Shown piece by piece: positions 42,901 to 50,469 of a stretch of DNA of 64,000 bases. The notes beneath the pieces were generated by a model. It saw only the letters and a program-made list of their open reading frames with translations, searched no databases and was not told the DNA's origin. This DNA comes from an uncultured Clostridia bacterium (GTDB taxonomy: Bacteria; Bacillota; Clostridia; Peptostreptococcales; Anaerovoracaceae), in NCBI GenBank assembly GCA_934233735.1, contig CAKQGQ010000003.1:82468-146467 (forward strand), written 5' to 3'. Position numbers and translations under genes: made by a program. Positions within the stretch are counted from its first letter, which is position 1. Each line of letters starts with the position of its first letter.

Positions 42901-43507
42901 CGGCGGCGTTGACCACGTACTGGCATCCGGCGAAAATGTAAACATCATGGTATTCGATACGGAAGTTTACTCCAACACAGGCGGACAGTCCTCCAAGTCA
43001 ACTCCTATCGGTGCTGTTGCGAAATTCGCAGCTTCCGGTAAATCTGTAAAGAAGAAAGATCTTGCTCAGATTGCTATGGCTTACGGTTATGTATATGTAG
43101 CTCAGATTGCTATGGGTGCAAATCCGGAACAGACTCTGAAAGCATTACGCGAAGCAGAGGCTTATGACGGACCTTCCCTCATCATTGCATACGCTCCATG
43201 TATCAACCACGGTATCAAAGCCGGCATGAACAAGTCAATGCTCGAAATGAAGAAGGCAGTACGTTCCGGTTACTGGGATCTGTTAAGATACAACCCTGCT
43301 CTCGCAGCAGAAGGCAAGAATCCGCTTTCCATCGACAGCGCTGCTCCTACAGAAAGCTACAAAGACTTCATCATGGGCGAAGTTCGTTACAACTCACTTG
43401 AACTTAAGTTCCCTGAAAGAGCAGAAGAACTCTTTGAAAAGGGTGAAGAAGTAGCTCTTGACAGATACAAGGCATTAAAGCATCGTCAGGACAGCTTTGA
43501 GAAATAG
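39986..43507 (+). CDS. nifJ: Pyruvate:ferredoxin (flavodoxin) oxidoreductase
   Basis: Single-chain PFOR (1173 aa) oxidising pyruvate to acetyl-CoA, CO2 and reduced ferredoxin. The N-terminal pyruvate-binding YPITPSSPMAENMDEW is present. The inserted two-cluster ferredoxin domain has CMQCNWCSYVCPHG and CTGCGSCAEVCPARN. The proximal cluster has CPGCGESPYAKL, and the TPP domain has GGDGWAYDIGYGG with NTGGQSSKST. It starts 2 bases after the polyferredoxin stop with a GGAG site inside that gene. Only A- and C-type wobble bases of a highly expressed gene are obvious; nothing is broken. Confidence 0.97.
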   Translation: MRKLKTMDGNAAAAHVAYAFSEVAAIYPITPSSPMAENMDEWVSQDRTNIFGEKVKIVEMQSEAGAAGAVHGAIAAGALTSTFTASQGLLLMIPNMYKLAGEQTPTVFHVAARCVATHALNIFGDHSDVMACRQTGFAMLASNSVQQAMDLAAVAHLSAIGGHLPMLHFFDGFRTSHEQQKIETWDYEDLKEMVDWDALKAFKDNALHPNHPHTMGSAEQPETFFQHREACNVVYNETPDLVNEYMEKVNAKIGTDYKPFNYYGAPDATEVIVAMGSICECAEEVIDYLNAKGKKVGIIEVHLYRPWSNKYLFNVMPKTVKKIAVLDRTKEPGGLGEPLFLDMVAAVRGTEFESCFICGGRYGLGSKDVQPGDVLAVYENLWADEPKKEFTLSIFDDVTNLSIHGSENPDVAPKGTKACKFWGLGADGTVGANKNSVKIIGDHTDMKAQAYFQYDSKKSGGVTISHLRFGHEPIRSTYYVKQADFVACHNEAYLYKYEMVQDVKPGGFFLLNCTWSDDELEEKLPGQVKRYIAQNNVQFYTCDAVSLAKEIGLGARRTNSILQAAFFKLADIIPIDEAVGYMKDAIKKTYGRKGQNIVDMNCAAVDAGITHIHKVEVPESWKTVEDDAPAPALIGRDQLHTEFLNDILVPTGNLTADNVPVSKFLSTANGMMPAGTAAYEKRGIAADLPHWNMKNCMQCNWCSYVCPHGVVRPFVLTDAEAEGVADTTAMKGAKEYKFTLGFSLMDCTGCGSCAEVCPARNKAISMAPAEDEFMHAQQAKFDHLYKDIDEKEVPFKDNTVKGSQFKTPLMEFSGACPGCGESPYAKLITQLFGDRMFIANATGCSSIWGASAPSTPYTVNKEGKGPAWANSLFEDNAEFGFGMATSMNARRNELKSAAERLYDVIGVPAKAWVASMNDAKQAEVTGNILLAEAEKIADKNADAKYVVDNKDMLIKPSMWIFGGDGWAYDIGYGGVDHVLASGENVNIMVFDTEVYSNTGGQSSKSTPIGAVAKFAASGKSVKKKDLAQIAMAYGYVYVAQIAMGANPEQTLKALREAEAYDGPSLIIAYAPCINHGIKAGMNKSMLEMKKAVRSGYWDLLRYNPALAAEGKNPLSIDSAAPTESYKDFIMGEVRYNSLELKFPERAEELFEKGEEVALDRYKALKHRQDSFEK

Positions 43508-43524
43508 AAAGGAGGATGATTTAC

Positions 43525-44379
43525 ATGAAAAGGTTTGAAGTAACTTATAAAAGAAGACTGAACGACAACATGGTATGGCTTAAGATCTATGCTCCGCTTG
43601 TTGCTCGTAAAGCAAGACCTGGTCAGTTCATCATTCTTCGTACTGATGAATTTGGTGAAAGAATTCCTCTCACCATGGCAGGACACAACGAAAAAGACGG
43701 AACTATCGATTTAATCTACGCTGCAGTAGGCAGAACAACCATGCTTATGGACCAGCTCGAAGTCGGCGACTGCTTCGCTGACATCGTTGGCCCTCTCGGA
43801 AAGCCGACTCACATGGACGGACTGAAGAGTGTATGCGTTGTAGGCGGCGGTACCGGTAACGCACTCGCTTACCCTCTCGCTTCCGGCATGCATGACCATG
43901 GCGTAAGAACCACAATGATCGAAGGTTTCAAGAATAAAGACTTAGTTATTCTGGAAGACGAATTCAGAGAAAATGTTGATGAACTTTACGTTGTAACTGA
44001 CGATGGTTCCTACGGCGAAAAGGCTTTCACAACACAGAAGCTGGAAGAACTCATCCAGAAAGGCGAAAAATTCGACGAAATCGTTGCGGTTGGACCTCCA
44101 ATCATGATGAAACTCGTTTGTGAAATCGCTGCGAAGTACAACATCCCATCCGTTGCTTCCCTTACCGCTTACATGATCGACGGTACAGGAATGTGCGGCG
44201 GCTGCAGATGCATGATCGGCGGCGAAGACAAATTCGTATGCGTAGACGGACCTGAATTCGACGGTTCTTTGGTAGACTGGGATGACCTCCTCAAGAGATC
44301 AAACTACTACAAAGATCAGGAAGCAGAAGACAGAGCTCACGTTTGCAGATTAACAGGAGGTGTTCGTTACCATGATTAA
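43525..44379 (+). CDS. NfnA-like FAD/NAD-binding, 2Fe-2S reductase subunit
   Basis: A 284-aa homologue of the small subunit of NADH-dependent reduced ferredoxin:NADP+ oxidoreductase (also called sulfide dehydrogenase beta subunit). The FAD region is RPGQFIILRTDEFGERIPLT, the NAD loop is VCVVGGGTGNALAYPLA, and the C-terminal 2Fe-2S ligands are MCGGCRCMIGGEDKFVC. The ATG at 43525 has AAAGGAGG; an ATG at 43516 touches that site and is unlikely. It overlaps the next gene by 8 bases, so the two subunits are made together. Confidence 0.92.
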   Translation: MKRFEVTYKRRLNDNMVWLKIYAPLVARKARPGQFIILRTDEFGERIPLTMAGHNEKDGTIDLIYAAVGRTTMLMDQLEVGDCFADIVGPLGKPTHMDGLKSVCVVGGGTGNALAYPLASGMHDHGVRTTMIEGFKNKDLVILEDEFRENVDELYVVTDDGSYGEKAFTTQKLEELIQKGEKFDEIVAVGPPIMMKLVCEIAAKYNIPSVASLTAYMIDGTGMCGGCRCMIGGEDKFVCVDGPEFDGSLVDWDDLLKRSNYYKDQEAEDRAHVCRLTGGVRYHD

Positions 44380-45763
44380 TTTAGTAAACAAGCAAAATGC
44401 TATGCCTGAACAGGCTCCTGACGTAAGAAACAAAAACTTCTTGGAAGTATGTACAGGTTATACAGAAGATATGGCTATCAGAGAAGCAATGCGCTGCTTG
44501 AGATGCCGCAAGAAACCTTGTGTTTCCGGATGTCCGGTAAACATCAAGATTCCTGATTTCATTGCAAAGGTTGCGGAAGGTGACTTCGAAGCAGCTTATG
44601 AAATCATTTCCCAGGACAGCTCCCTTCCTGCAATCTGCGGTCGTGTATGTCCTCAGGAAAACCAGTGCCAGGGTCAGTGCGTACAGTGTGGTAAAGGCGA
44701 ATCCGTTGCAATCGGCCGTCTTGAAAGATTTGTAGCAGACTGGCACGCAGCAAACTTCGGTGACGAAGAAATCGCTCCTGTAGAAGGAAACGGTCACAAA
44801 GTTGCTATCATCGGTGCAGGCCCTGCAGGCCTTGCATGCGCGGGCGACTTAATCAACAAGGGTTATGAAGTAACGGTTTACGAAGCTCTTCATAAGACGG
44901 GCGGCGTACTCGTTTACGGTATCCCGCAGTTCCGTCTCCCGAAGGAAATCGTAGCTGCTGAAGTTGCAAAGCTCGAAGCAAAGGGTGTTAAGTTCGTTAC
45001 AGACGCAGTTGTAGGACGCGCAATCACAGTTGACGAACTTATGAAAGAAGAAGGCTATGAATCCGTATTCATCGGAACAGGCGCAGGCCTTCCTTCCTTC
45101 ATGCACATTCCTGGCGAAAACCTCATCGGCGTTTGCTCCGCAAATGAATACTTAACTCGTATCAACCTAATGAAGGCTTACCTTCCTGAATATGATACTC
45201 CAATCATGCACGCAGACAAGATTGCTATCGTAGGCGGCGGTAATGTAGCTATGGACGCTGCTCGTTGTGCAAAGAGAATGGGCGCAAGCGAAGTATATAT
45301 CATCTATCGTCGTAGTATGGATGAAATTCCTGCAAGAGCAGAAGAAGTACACCACGCTATGGAAGAAGGTATCATCTTCAAGCTTCTGAACAACCCGGTT
45401 CAGATTCTCGGCGACGAAAAAGGCAACGTAAGAGCTATCGAATGTGTTGAAATGGAACTCGGCGAACCGGATGCTTCCGGAAGAAGAAAACCAATCGCAA
45501 AAGAAGGTTCCAACTTCGAAATTCCTGTAGACATGGTTATCATCTCCATCGGAACGAAGCTCAACACTCTGATTCTTGACACTACCGAAAAACTCGAAGC
45601 AAACCAGAAGGGTGGAATCGGAACGGATGCTGCAGCTGCAACAAACCGTGAAGGTATCTTCGCAGGCGGCGACGCTGTAACAGGTGCTGCAACCGTAATC
45701 AAGGCTATGGGCGCAGGCAAAACTGCTGCTGCAAGCATTGACGAATATCTTTCAAAGAAATAA
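44372..45763 (+). CDS. NfnB-like NADPH-dependent flavin/Fe-S subunit
   Basis: A 463-aa homologue of the large Nfn subunit (glutamate-synthase small-subunit family). The N-terminal clusters are CLRCRKKPCVSGCPVNI and CGRVCPQENQCQGQCVQC. FAD binding is GAGPAGLACAGDLINKGY, NADPH binding is GGGNVAMDAARCAKR, and the C-terminus has IFAGGDAVTGAATVIKAMG. With NfnA it should couple NADH and reduced ferredoxin to NADP+ reduction by flavin-based bifurcation. Without an adjacent gltB a role in glutamate synthesis is unlikely. The ATG at 44372 has AGGAGGT. Confidence 0.92.
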   Translation: MINLVNKQNAMPEQAPDVRNKNFLEVCTGYTEDMAIREAMRCLRCRKKPCVSGCPVNIKIPDFIAKVAEGDFEAAYEIISQDSSLPAICGRVCPQENQCQGQCVQCGKGESVAIGRLERFVADWHAANFGDEEIAPVEGNGHKVAIIGAGPAGLACAGDLINKGYEVTVYEALHKTGGVLVYGIPQFRLPKEIVAAEVAKLEAKGVKFVTDAVVGRAITVDELMKEEGYESVFIGTGAGLPSFMHIPGENLIGVCSANEYLTRINLMKAYLPEYDTPIMHADKIAIVGGGNVAMDAARCAKRMGASEVYIIYRRSMDEIPARAEEVHHAMEEGIIFKLLNNPVQILGDEKGNVRAIECVEMELGEPDASGRRKPIAKEGSNFEIPVDMVIISIGTKLNTLILDTTEKLEANQKGGIGTDAAAATNREGIFAGGDAVTGAATVIKAMGAGKTAAASIDEYLSKK

Positions 45764-45824
45764 ACGCACCTCGTTCTATGCGCAGGCGCAAGTCTGAAAA
45801 CTAAAAAATTTTCAAGTTTACTTT

Positions 45825-45863
45825 AAAAGCCCGTGGAAAGCTTATATGCTTCCCCGGGCTTTT
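45825..45863. terminator. Terminator between nfnB and the DUF2284 gene
   Basis: Outer stem AAAAGCCCG/CGGGCTTTT (45825-45833 with 45855-45863) with inner AAGC pairing. T/A runs on both sides let it serve both convergent units. Confidence 0.75.
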
Positions 45864-45907
45864 ATAACTCACATATGCATTTTATTCTGCAGCCTTGCTT
45901 CCCTGTC

Positions 45908-46441
45908 TCATGGCTTCAACAGCCCACCTACAAGGACAAAATGCGACGGAACTTTTCCTTCTTCCATCCATTCAATATCGCAGCCGAGCAAGTCATGCGC
46001 GGTCTTTCCAACATTTCCTCCGATTGATTCAATCGAATATCTCATTTTTTCCGGGAAACGACACGGTTCGCCGAAAGGTCTGCTGCAGTTATCTTCTCCG
46101 CAAACGGAGCAGTTTCCTGCCGAAAGAGAAACCGAGCCCGGAATCTGTTCTTCAAGTTCAAATAATTCTTCGCTCATTTGTGCCTTCACTTCCTTCATTG
46201 CAGCGAAGCTGTCATCCAAAGAAGTAGTTTCCGGATCGAAAATAATTTTATATCCTTTGGCCATCAACGTATTATATTTCTTCCAATAATCCTCAGGATT
46301 AAAGTCATACGACGGACATGACCAAACTTTATCATAGTTCGGACAAACTTTGCAGCATTCCAGGAATTCTGCAACATTCACATACTGCTCCATATAGTCT
46401 TTTACCGAAATCTCTGCTTCATGCTTCTCAATTGTATACAT
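45908..46441 (-). CDS. DUF2284 metal-binding protein
   Basis: A 177-aa protein of the DUF2284 family, thought to bind metal through conserved cysteines. Visible are ECCKVCPNYDKVWSCPSYDF (about residues 28-47) and CSVCGEDNCSRPFGEPCRFP (about 110-130), enough ligands for an Fe-S cluster. There is no signal peptide. It ends a separate unit in front of the CofE-like gene, with a terminator in the 55-base gap. Such proteins often accompany methyltransferase or corrinoid genes; none is adjacent here. Function unknown. Confidence 0.85.
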   Translation of the reverse strand: MYTIEKHEAEISVKDYMEQYVNVAEFLECCKVCPNYDKVWSCPSYDFNPEDYWKKYNTLMAKGYKIIFDPETTSLDDSFAAMKEVKAQMSEELFELEEQIPGSVSLSAGNCSVCGEDNCSRPFGEPCRFPEKMRYSIESIGGNVGKTAHDLLGCDIEWMEEGKVPSHFVLVGGLLKP

Positions 46442-46461
46442 TGTAAGGTCCTCCTTTGTGC

Positions 46462-46487
46462 AAAAAGAGCGCCCTTGGGCGCTCTTT
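46462..46487 (-). terminator. Terminator of the CofE-like gene
   Basis: An 11-bp stem (46464-46474 with 46477-46487) with a tiny loop, then five Ts on the minus strand, 9 bases past the stop. Confidence 0.8.
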
Positions 46488-46496
46488 GATTACTTT

Positions 46497-47687
46497 TTAG
46501 TCTGTGTAATTATCGAAGTATCCCTGGATATAGATGAACGGAGTTCCCTTGTCTCCGGAGCCCGATGTCAGGTCGCAAAGGGAGCCGAGCAGGTCTGTAA
46601 GATGTCTCGGAGTGGTTCCTTCCGTTGCCATCTGTCCGACAAGGTTCGCATCCTTTTCTTTAATTGCTATTTCGATCGCAGCCTTAAGTTCATCGCCTCT
46701 TAAATCTCCGAAGTCGTTGTCAGCAAGATACTTAAGCTTAAGTTCGTTCGGCTGACCGATAAGTCCGCTTGTGAATCCAGGTGAAACAACCGGATCAGCA
46801 AGCTCCCAAATCTTTCCTACAGGGTCTTTGAACGCGCCGTCTCCGTAAACCATAACCTCAATCGTTTTTCCGGTCTTTTCCTTAATGTCTGCCTGGATAC
46901 CTTCTACGAATTCCTGACAATTGATTGGGAAAAGCTTAATTGTGCCTTCTGTCGCCTTATTGGAGCCTAAAATGCCGTAATCCGGGTTATAGCCGGAACC
47001 GTCTACAGGTGCATTCAGAAGGTCATCCATTCCGAGCACCACTTTACCGCCGGCTTCCTTAATCAGTCTCTTCGTTCTGGCTCTGGTATGAATGTCTGCG
47101 CAGATTACGCAGTCTGTATAATCTAAAATTTTTCTCGGATTGTTCGCAAAGATAATCTCAGCCTCAGCGCCTTCCTCTTCAATCAGGCTCTTATAATAGT
47201 TTACATAGTCTACATCTGTAAACGGGTGGCGAGATTTGCCGAAAAGTTCCTCGAACTTTTCCTGCGTCAGAACATCTCTGTACGGGTCAACGCCCTTTTC
47301 ATCCATCAAATCGAGGTCCAGAATGTGATTTCCCACTTCATCACTCGGATAGCTGAGCATCAAAACAACCTTCTTGCACCCCTTTGCAATGCCTCTTAAG
47401 CAAATTGCAAACCTGTTTCTGCTGAGAATCGGGAATACAACTCCGACCGTTTCACCTCCGAGTTTATCTGCTACATCCTTTGCGAGCTGCTCCGTTGTAG
47501 CATAATTCTTCTGTGAGCGTGCAAGTATGGATTCTGTTACGGCAAGGACATCCTTGTTTCCGATTTCAAAATCGCCGCCCTCTACACATGCCATAAATGT
47601 GTCAACTACAATCTTTCTGAGGTCGTCTCCCTCTTTTACGATAGGTCCGCGAATGCCTCGCGACACTGTACCGATTCGTCTTGTCAT
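46497..47687 (-). CDS. CofE-like F420-0:gamma-glutamyl ligase family protein
   Basis: A 396-aa protein of the family of coenzyme F420 gamma-glutamyl ligases. Recognisable are DVLAVTESILARSQ (about residues 45-58), the nucleotide region VFPILSRNRFAICLRGIAKG, and the C-terminal GTTPRHLTDLLGSLCD. From the ATG at 47687 (AAAGGAGA site) the length is that of the clostridial, not the archaeal, form (archaeal CofE is near 250 aa). No other F420 biosynthesis gene is present, so it probably adds glutamate to a different compound. Confidence 0.82.
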   Translation of the reverse strand: MTRRIGTVSRGIRGPIVKEGDDLRKIVVDTFMACVEGGDFEIGNKDVLAVTESILARSQKNYATTEQLAKDVADKLGGETVGVVFPILSRNRFAICLRGIAKGCKKVVLMLSYPSDEVGNHILDLDLMDEKGVDPYRDVLTQEKFEELFGKSRHPFTDVDYVNYYKSLIEEEGAEAEIIFANNPRKILDYTDCVICADIHTRARTKRLIKEAGGKVVLGMDDLLNAPVDGSGYNPDYGILGSNKATEGTIKLFPINCQEFVEGIQADIKEKTGKTIEVMVYGDGAFKDPVGKIWELADPVVSPGFTSGLIGQPNELKLKYLADNDFGDLRGDELKAAIEIAIKEKDANLVGQMATEGTTPRHLTDLLGSLCDLTSGSGDKGTPFIYIQGYFDNYTD

Positions 47688-47909
47688 AATTATTCTCCTT
47701 TGCATAAGTATCCTGCCGGATCCGTTCATGCAGATTAACCTTTTCGGCGTTCTAAAACAATATTTTTTGTGCAAAATCACACAAATTAAGTATATCACAC
47801 CTTTTAAATTTATGGTACAATTATTTTAGAAAAAAGCTTTTATTTGTTTAAATATCAATGTATACACGATTTTCAAACGGAAATTTCGCGTATGGAAACG
47901 GAGAAAAAA

Positions 47910-49367
47910 ATGGCCTTTGGATTTTTTAAGAAAACGGAAACCGCGGATTTAATTTTTCATAATGCACATATCTTTACGCAGGACCCCGAGCTGCCATGGG
48001 CGGATGCTGTCGCATGCCGCGGCGAAAAAATAATGGGAGTCGGCAATCTCGAAGGCATGGAGAGCTTAATTGACAAGCATACACAAGTTATTGACCTGGA
48101 TGGCAAATATCTTTTCCCGGGCTTCATCGATGTTCACAGAAGTCCTGTGCTGAAGGTCTTCGAGGGCAAATTTCTCGATCTTTCGGACTGTTCCTCAACG
48201 GAAGAAGTCCTGGAGGCTGTTGCAGACTGGGCGGAGGATAACCCGGATGATGAAATTTTGTTTGGTTATGGCTATCGAGACGATTTGATGCCGGAGGATG
48301 AAGCGGACAGTTCCGAAGCCGAAAACCCGTCAGGTGGTGAAGCGCCTGTTTCTGCTTCAGCGGCTTTGCTCAGTCAGGCCTGTGAAGACAGACCTGTCCT
48401 GCTTCTTTGCCAAAACTGCATTGACTGCTGGACAAACCTTGCCGCAGATGAAATTATCGCAGCGACTGCTGAAGAAGAGGTCGTTGAAACCATAACGGTA
48501 GGATATATCTTAAACCTTTTAATTCCATTTGATTTTGAAGAAGTGGAAAACGATGTAAAGCAAGAGATTGAAGAACTTTCCGACAGCGGATTTACAACCG
48601 TGCTGAATCTGGGAACGCCGGACTATTTTGAGAATTTGTATCAGGATTCTTTGATTGGATTATACAATGAAGGTGAAATTCGTCAGCGTTTCTTCGGTTC
48701 CTATTATATGAACCGCCCTCTCATGCCGCAGCCGCTGGTTCACCAACTGATGAACCGCCGCACGAATTGTCTGGAGATGAATGGACTTTTAAATGCAGAC
48801 ACGCTTTTCTTGTATTTAGATAACGAAAATTCCCCGGTTCCGTTTTCTCAGGAAGCGCTGAATACAATCGTCGAAGAGGTTTCTGATAAAAACTTCGGCA
48901 TCTTCCTTGAAGCAATCGAGCGCAGCGACATGATTATGGCCTATGATGCTTTAGAATGGGTGAGAAGCAAGGGATACCGGAATACTTTTGTTATCGCATC
49001 CGACTATGCACTCACACAGGAGGAGCTTTCCGAACGGCCTGCTTCCAATACGGTGTACAAAATCTGGGGTACGAACCTCCTGTCCGATCGCAGTATCTAC
49101 GGTGAGATTTCTTCTGCACAAGGCGTTATCGACCAGCTCACGACAGAGGCTGCGAAGATCATCGGCATGCAGGATTCTTTAGGCAGTATTCAAGCCGGAA
49201 AACTTGCAGATTTTGCAATTTTCGACGAAAATCCACTGGAATGCGAAGTTAAACTGATTCCGAGACTTCATGCTTCCATGACCGTATTAAACGGTGAAAT
49301 CGTTTACGACGCTGACGCGGAAAATGACATGGAACTTTACAATTTAATGATGTCTCAGCAATTATAA
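47910..49367 (+). CDS. Amidohydrolase-3-like protein with degenerate metal site
   Basis: A 485-aa protein built like the YtcJ/amidohydrolase-3 family: a small N-terminal beta domain (DLIFHNAHIFTQDPELPWAD), a TIM-barrel region, and the typical C-terminal ending IGMQDSLGSIQAGKLADFAI. However, the metal-binding H-x-H after strand 1 reads GFIDVHRSPVL, so the second His is Ser. The later Cys-rich stretch CQNCIDCWTNLAADE stands where active members have a His-Ser-x-W motif. It may lack hydrolase activity or use another site. The ATG at 47910 has GGAG 8 bases upstream; 47892 is the alternative. It has no operon partner. Confidence 0.8.
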   Translation: MAFGFFKKTETADLIFHNAHIFTQDPELPWADAVACRGEKIMGVGNLEGMESLIDKHTQVIDLDGKYLFPGFIDVHRSPVLKVFEGKFLDLSDCSSTEEVLEAVADWAEDNPDDEILFGYGYRDDLMPEDEADSSEAENPSGGEAPVSASAALLSQACEDRPVLLLCQNCIDCWTNLAADEIIAATAEEEVVETITVGYILNLLIPFDFEEVENDVKQEIEELSDSGFTTVLNLGTPDYFENLYQDSLIGLYNEGEIRQRFFGSYYMNRPLMPQPLVHQLMNRRTNCLEMNGLLNADTLFLYLDNENSPVPFSQEALNTIVEEVSDKNFGIFLEAIERSDMIMAYDALEWVRSKGYRNTFVIASDYALTQEELSERPASNTVYKIWGTNLLSDRSIYGEISSAQGVIDQLTTEAAKIIGMQDSLGSIQAGKLADFAIFDENPLECEVKLIPRLHASMTVLNGEIVYDADAENDMELYNLMMSQQL

Positions 49368-49452
49368 ATAAGCCGATGCTTTGTTTACGCATAAATATTC
49401 GCAACTCCTAAAAAAATTACCTATTTTCCTAAATATTTTTCTTGGCATTTTG

Positions 49453-49655
49453 TTGACTTTGCTTTTGCCTCGTGCTAAAATATGCTCAAGAAAAAGTTAT
49501 TTTTTTCGAAATCATCACTTTTTCGACACAATTTGATGTTATGATAATATTGTTCAAAAAAGTGAATGTTAATTTCACATTAGCAAACTTTCCTTCTTTT
49601 ATTGAATACACACACACTTTCAGGGAAAAAGCCTCTCGTATGAGAGGCTTTTTCC
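49453..49655 (+). ncRNA. Candidate small RNA transcription unit
   Basis: An exact promoter (TTGACT 49453-49458, 17-base spacer, TAAAAT 49476-49481) and a strong terminator (stem 49626-49637 with 49642-49653, loop GTAT, then CCTGTTTTT) bracket about 170 bases without a convincing coding sequence. The RNA would start near 49488. The insert is very AT-rich and I see no known RNA family. It is inferred only from signals; the hairpin may instead terminate the convergent sortase gene. The rest of the 49368-49694 gap is empty. Confidence 0.35.
49626..49653. terminator. Terminator hairpin between the amidohydrolase and sortase genes
   Basis: A perfect 12-bp stem with loop GTAT. A/T-rich tracts on both sides allow action in either direction. 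Confidence 0.75.
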
Positions 49656-49694
49656 TGTTTTTAATATTTACTGCGTTTATCGTCTATAAACGCT

Positions 49695-50456
49695 TTATTT
49701 CCCCGTTTCTACAAGTTTTGCCGTTATCGCAACGCGAACATCTTCTCGACTGTCTTGCGTGCAGGTTGATAAAGTAATGAACTGATCCTCATGTTTCATA
49801 TCTTCCATGTCGGAATACTGATTCGAAGTTTTTACTGCTTCTGCCAATTCATCGAACTCGCTTTCCTCGCAGTCCGCTTTAAGCGGCAGGTGATAAAGAG
49901 GGCCGTCGACAGCTGCTTGATAAAAAGCAATTACCTCATACTTACTCCATTCTCCATCCGGTGTAAGTATATAAATATACGGATGAGCGTTTTTGTATTC
50001 GTCCTGTTTATATTTTTTTAGGCTGCCGAACATACTTCCGTTATGCATGTTATGACCGTAAATCACAGTATTTTTATCCTCAAAATTTCTGCCGCATCTA
50101 TAATCAATGAAAATACTGCCTGCGGTCAAATATTCTTTCTTGTAGGACTGAAACAGATATTGCTTATTCGTTTTTCCCTGCAGCACCGGAAAACTTATGT
50201 CCGCATCTTCGATGTAAATCCAAGCGATAACATCTTTGTTCACCTCTTGAAGCGTTTCAAAATCCACTTTCGGCAAACTTCTTTTTTCAAGCTGTACGAA
50301 ATTTCGATTCGCATTCTCATAAAATTGATCGATTTGACGATACTCGCGTATAATTCCTACAACCTTATACAATGAAAAAAGAAACACACCAAGAAAAACA
50401 ATCATTAAAATCCTATTCAGAAGTTTCTCTCGTCTGTGTTTCTTTTTTAAATTCAT
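49695..50456 (-). CDS. Class B sortase
   Basis: A membrane-anchored transpeptidase of 253 aa. The N-terminal anchor is ILMIVFLGVFLFSLYKVVGI (about residues 16-35). The catalytic His is in TVIYGHNMHNGSMFG, the Cys in ITLSTCTQDS and the Arg in EDVRVAITAK, with the class B spacing and the GSMFG helix segment. It would cut an NPxTx-type signal and link the substrate to peptidoglycan, but no protein in this window has such a motif. It follows a GntR gene by 14 bases on the same strand, so the two may be co-transcribed. Confidence 0.9.
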   Translation of the reverse strand: MNLKKKHRREKLLNRILMIVFLGVFLFSLYKVVGIIREYRQIDQFYENANRNFVQLEKRSLPKVDFETLQEVNKDVIAWIYIEDADISFPVLQGKTNKQYLFQSYKKEYLTAGSIFIDYRCGRNFEDKNTVIYGHNMHNGSMFGSLKKYKQDEYKNAHPYIYILTPDGEWSKYEVIAFYQAAVDGPLYHLPLKADCEESEFDELAEAVKTSNQYSDMEDMKHEDQFITLSTCTQDSREDVRVAITAKLVETGK

Positions 50457-50469
50457 TGTTTTTATAGGG

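Noticed and set aside
40457..42916. Long antisense frames opposite PFOR
   Set aside because: They reflect the codon bias of a highly expressed gene; no start signals or protein family patterns.
44372..45763. Small subunit of glutamate synthase
   Set aside because: No large subunit is nearby, and the partner gene is an NfnA-type reductase, so NfnB is the better reading.
49464..49478. TTTGCCTCGTGCTAA as a fourth copy of the TTAGCA-type operator
   Set aside because: Only 12 of 15 positions agree with the consensus and both bases outside the core differ; in AT-rich DNA this could be chance. Kept only as a note in the small-RNA finding.
49472..49777. A 101-codon plus-strand reading frame between the amidohydrolase and sortase genes
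   Set aside because: It has no ribosome site, runs through the terminator hairpin and overlaps the sortase 3' end antisense, with no family resemblance.
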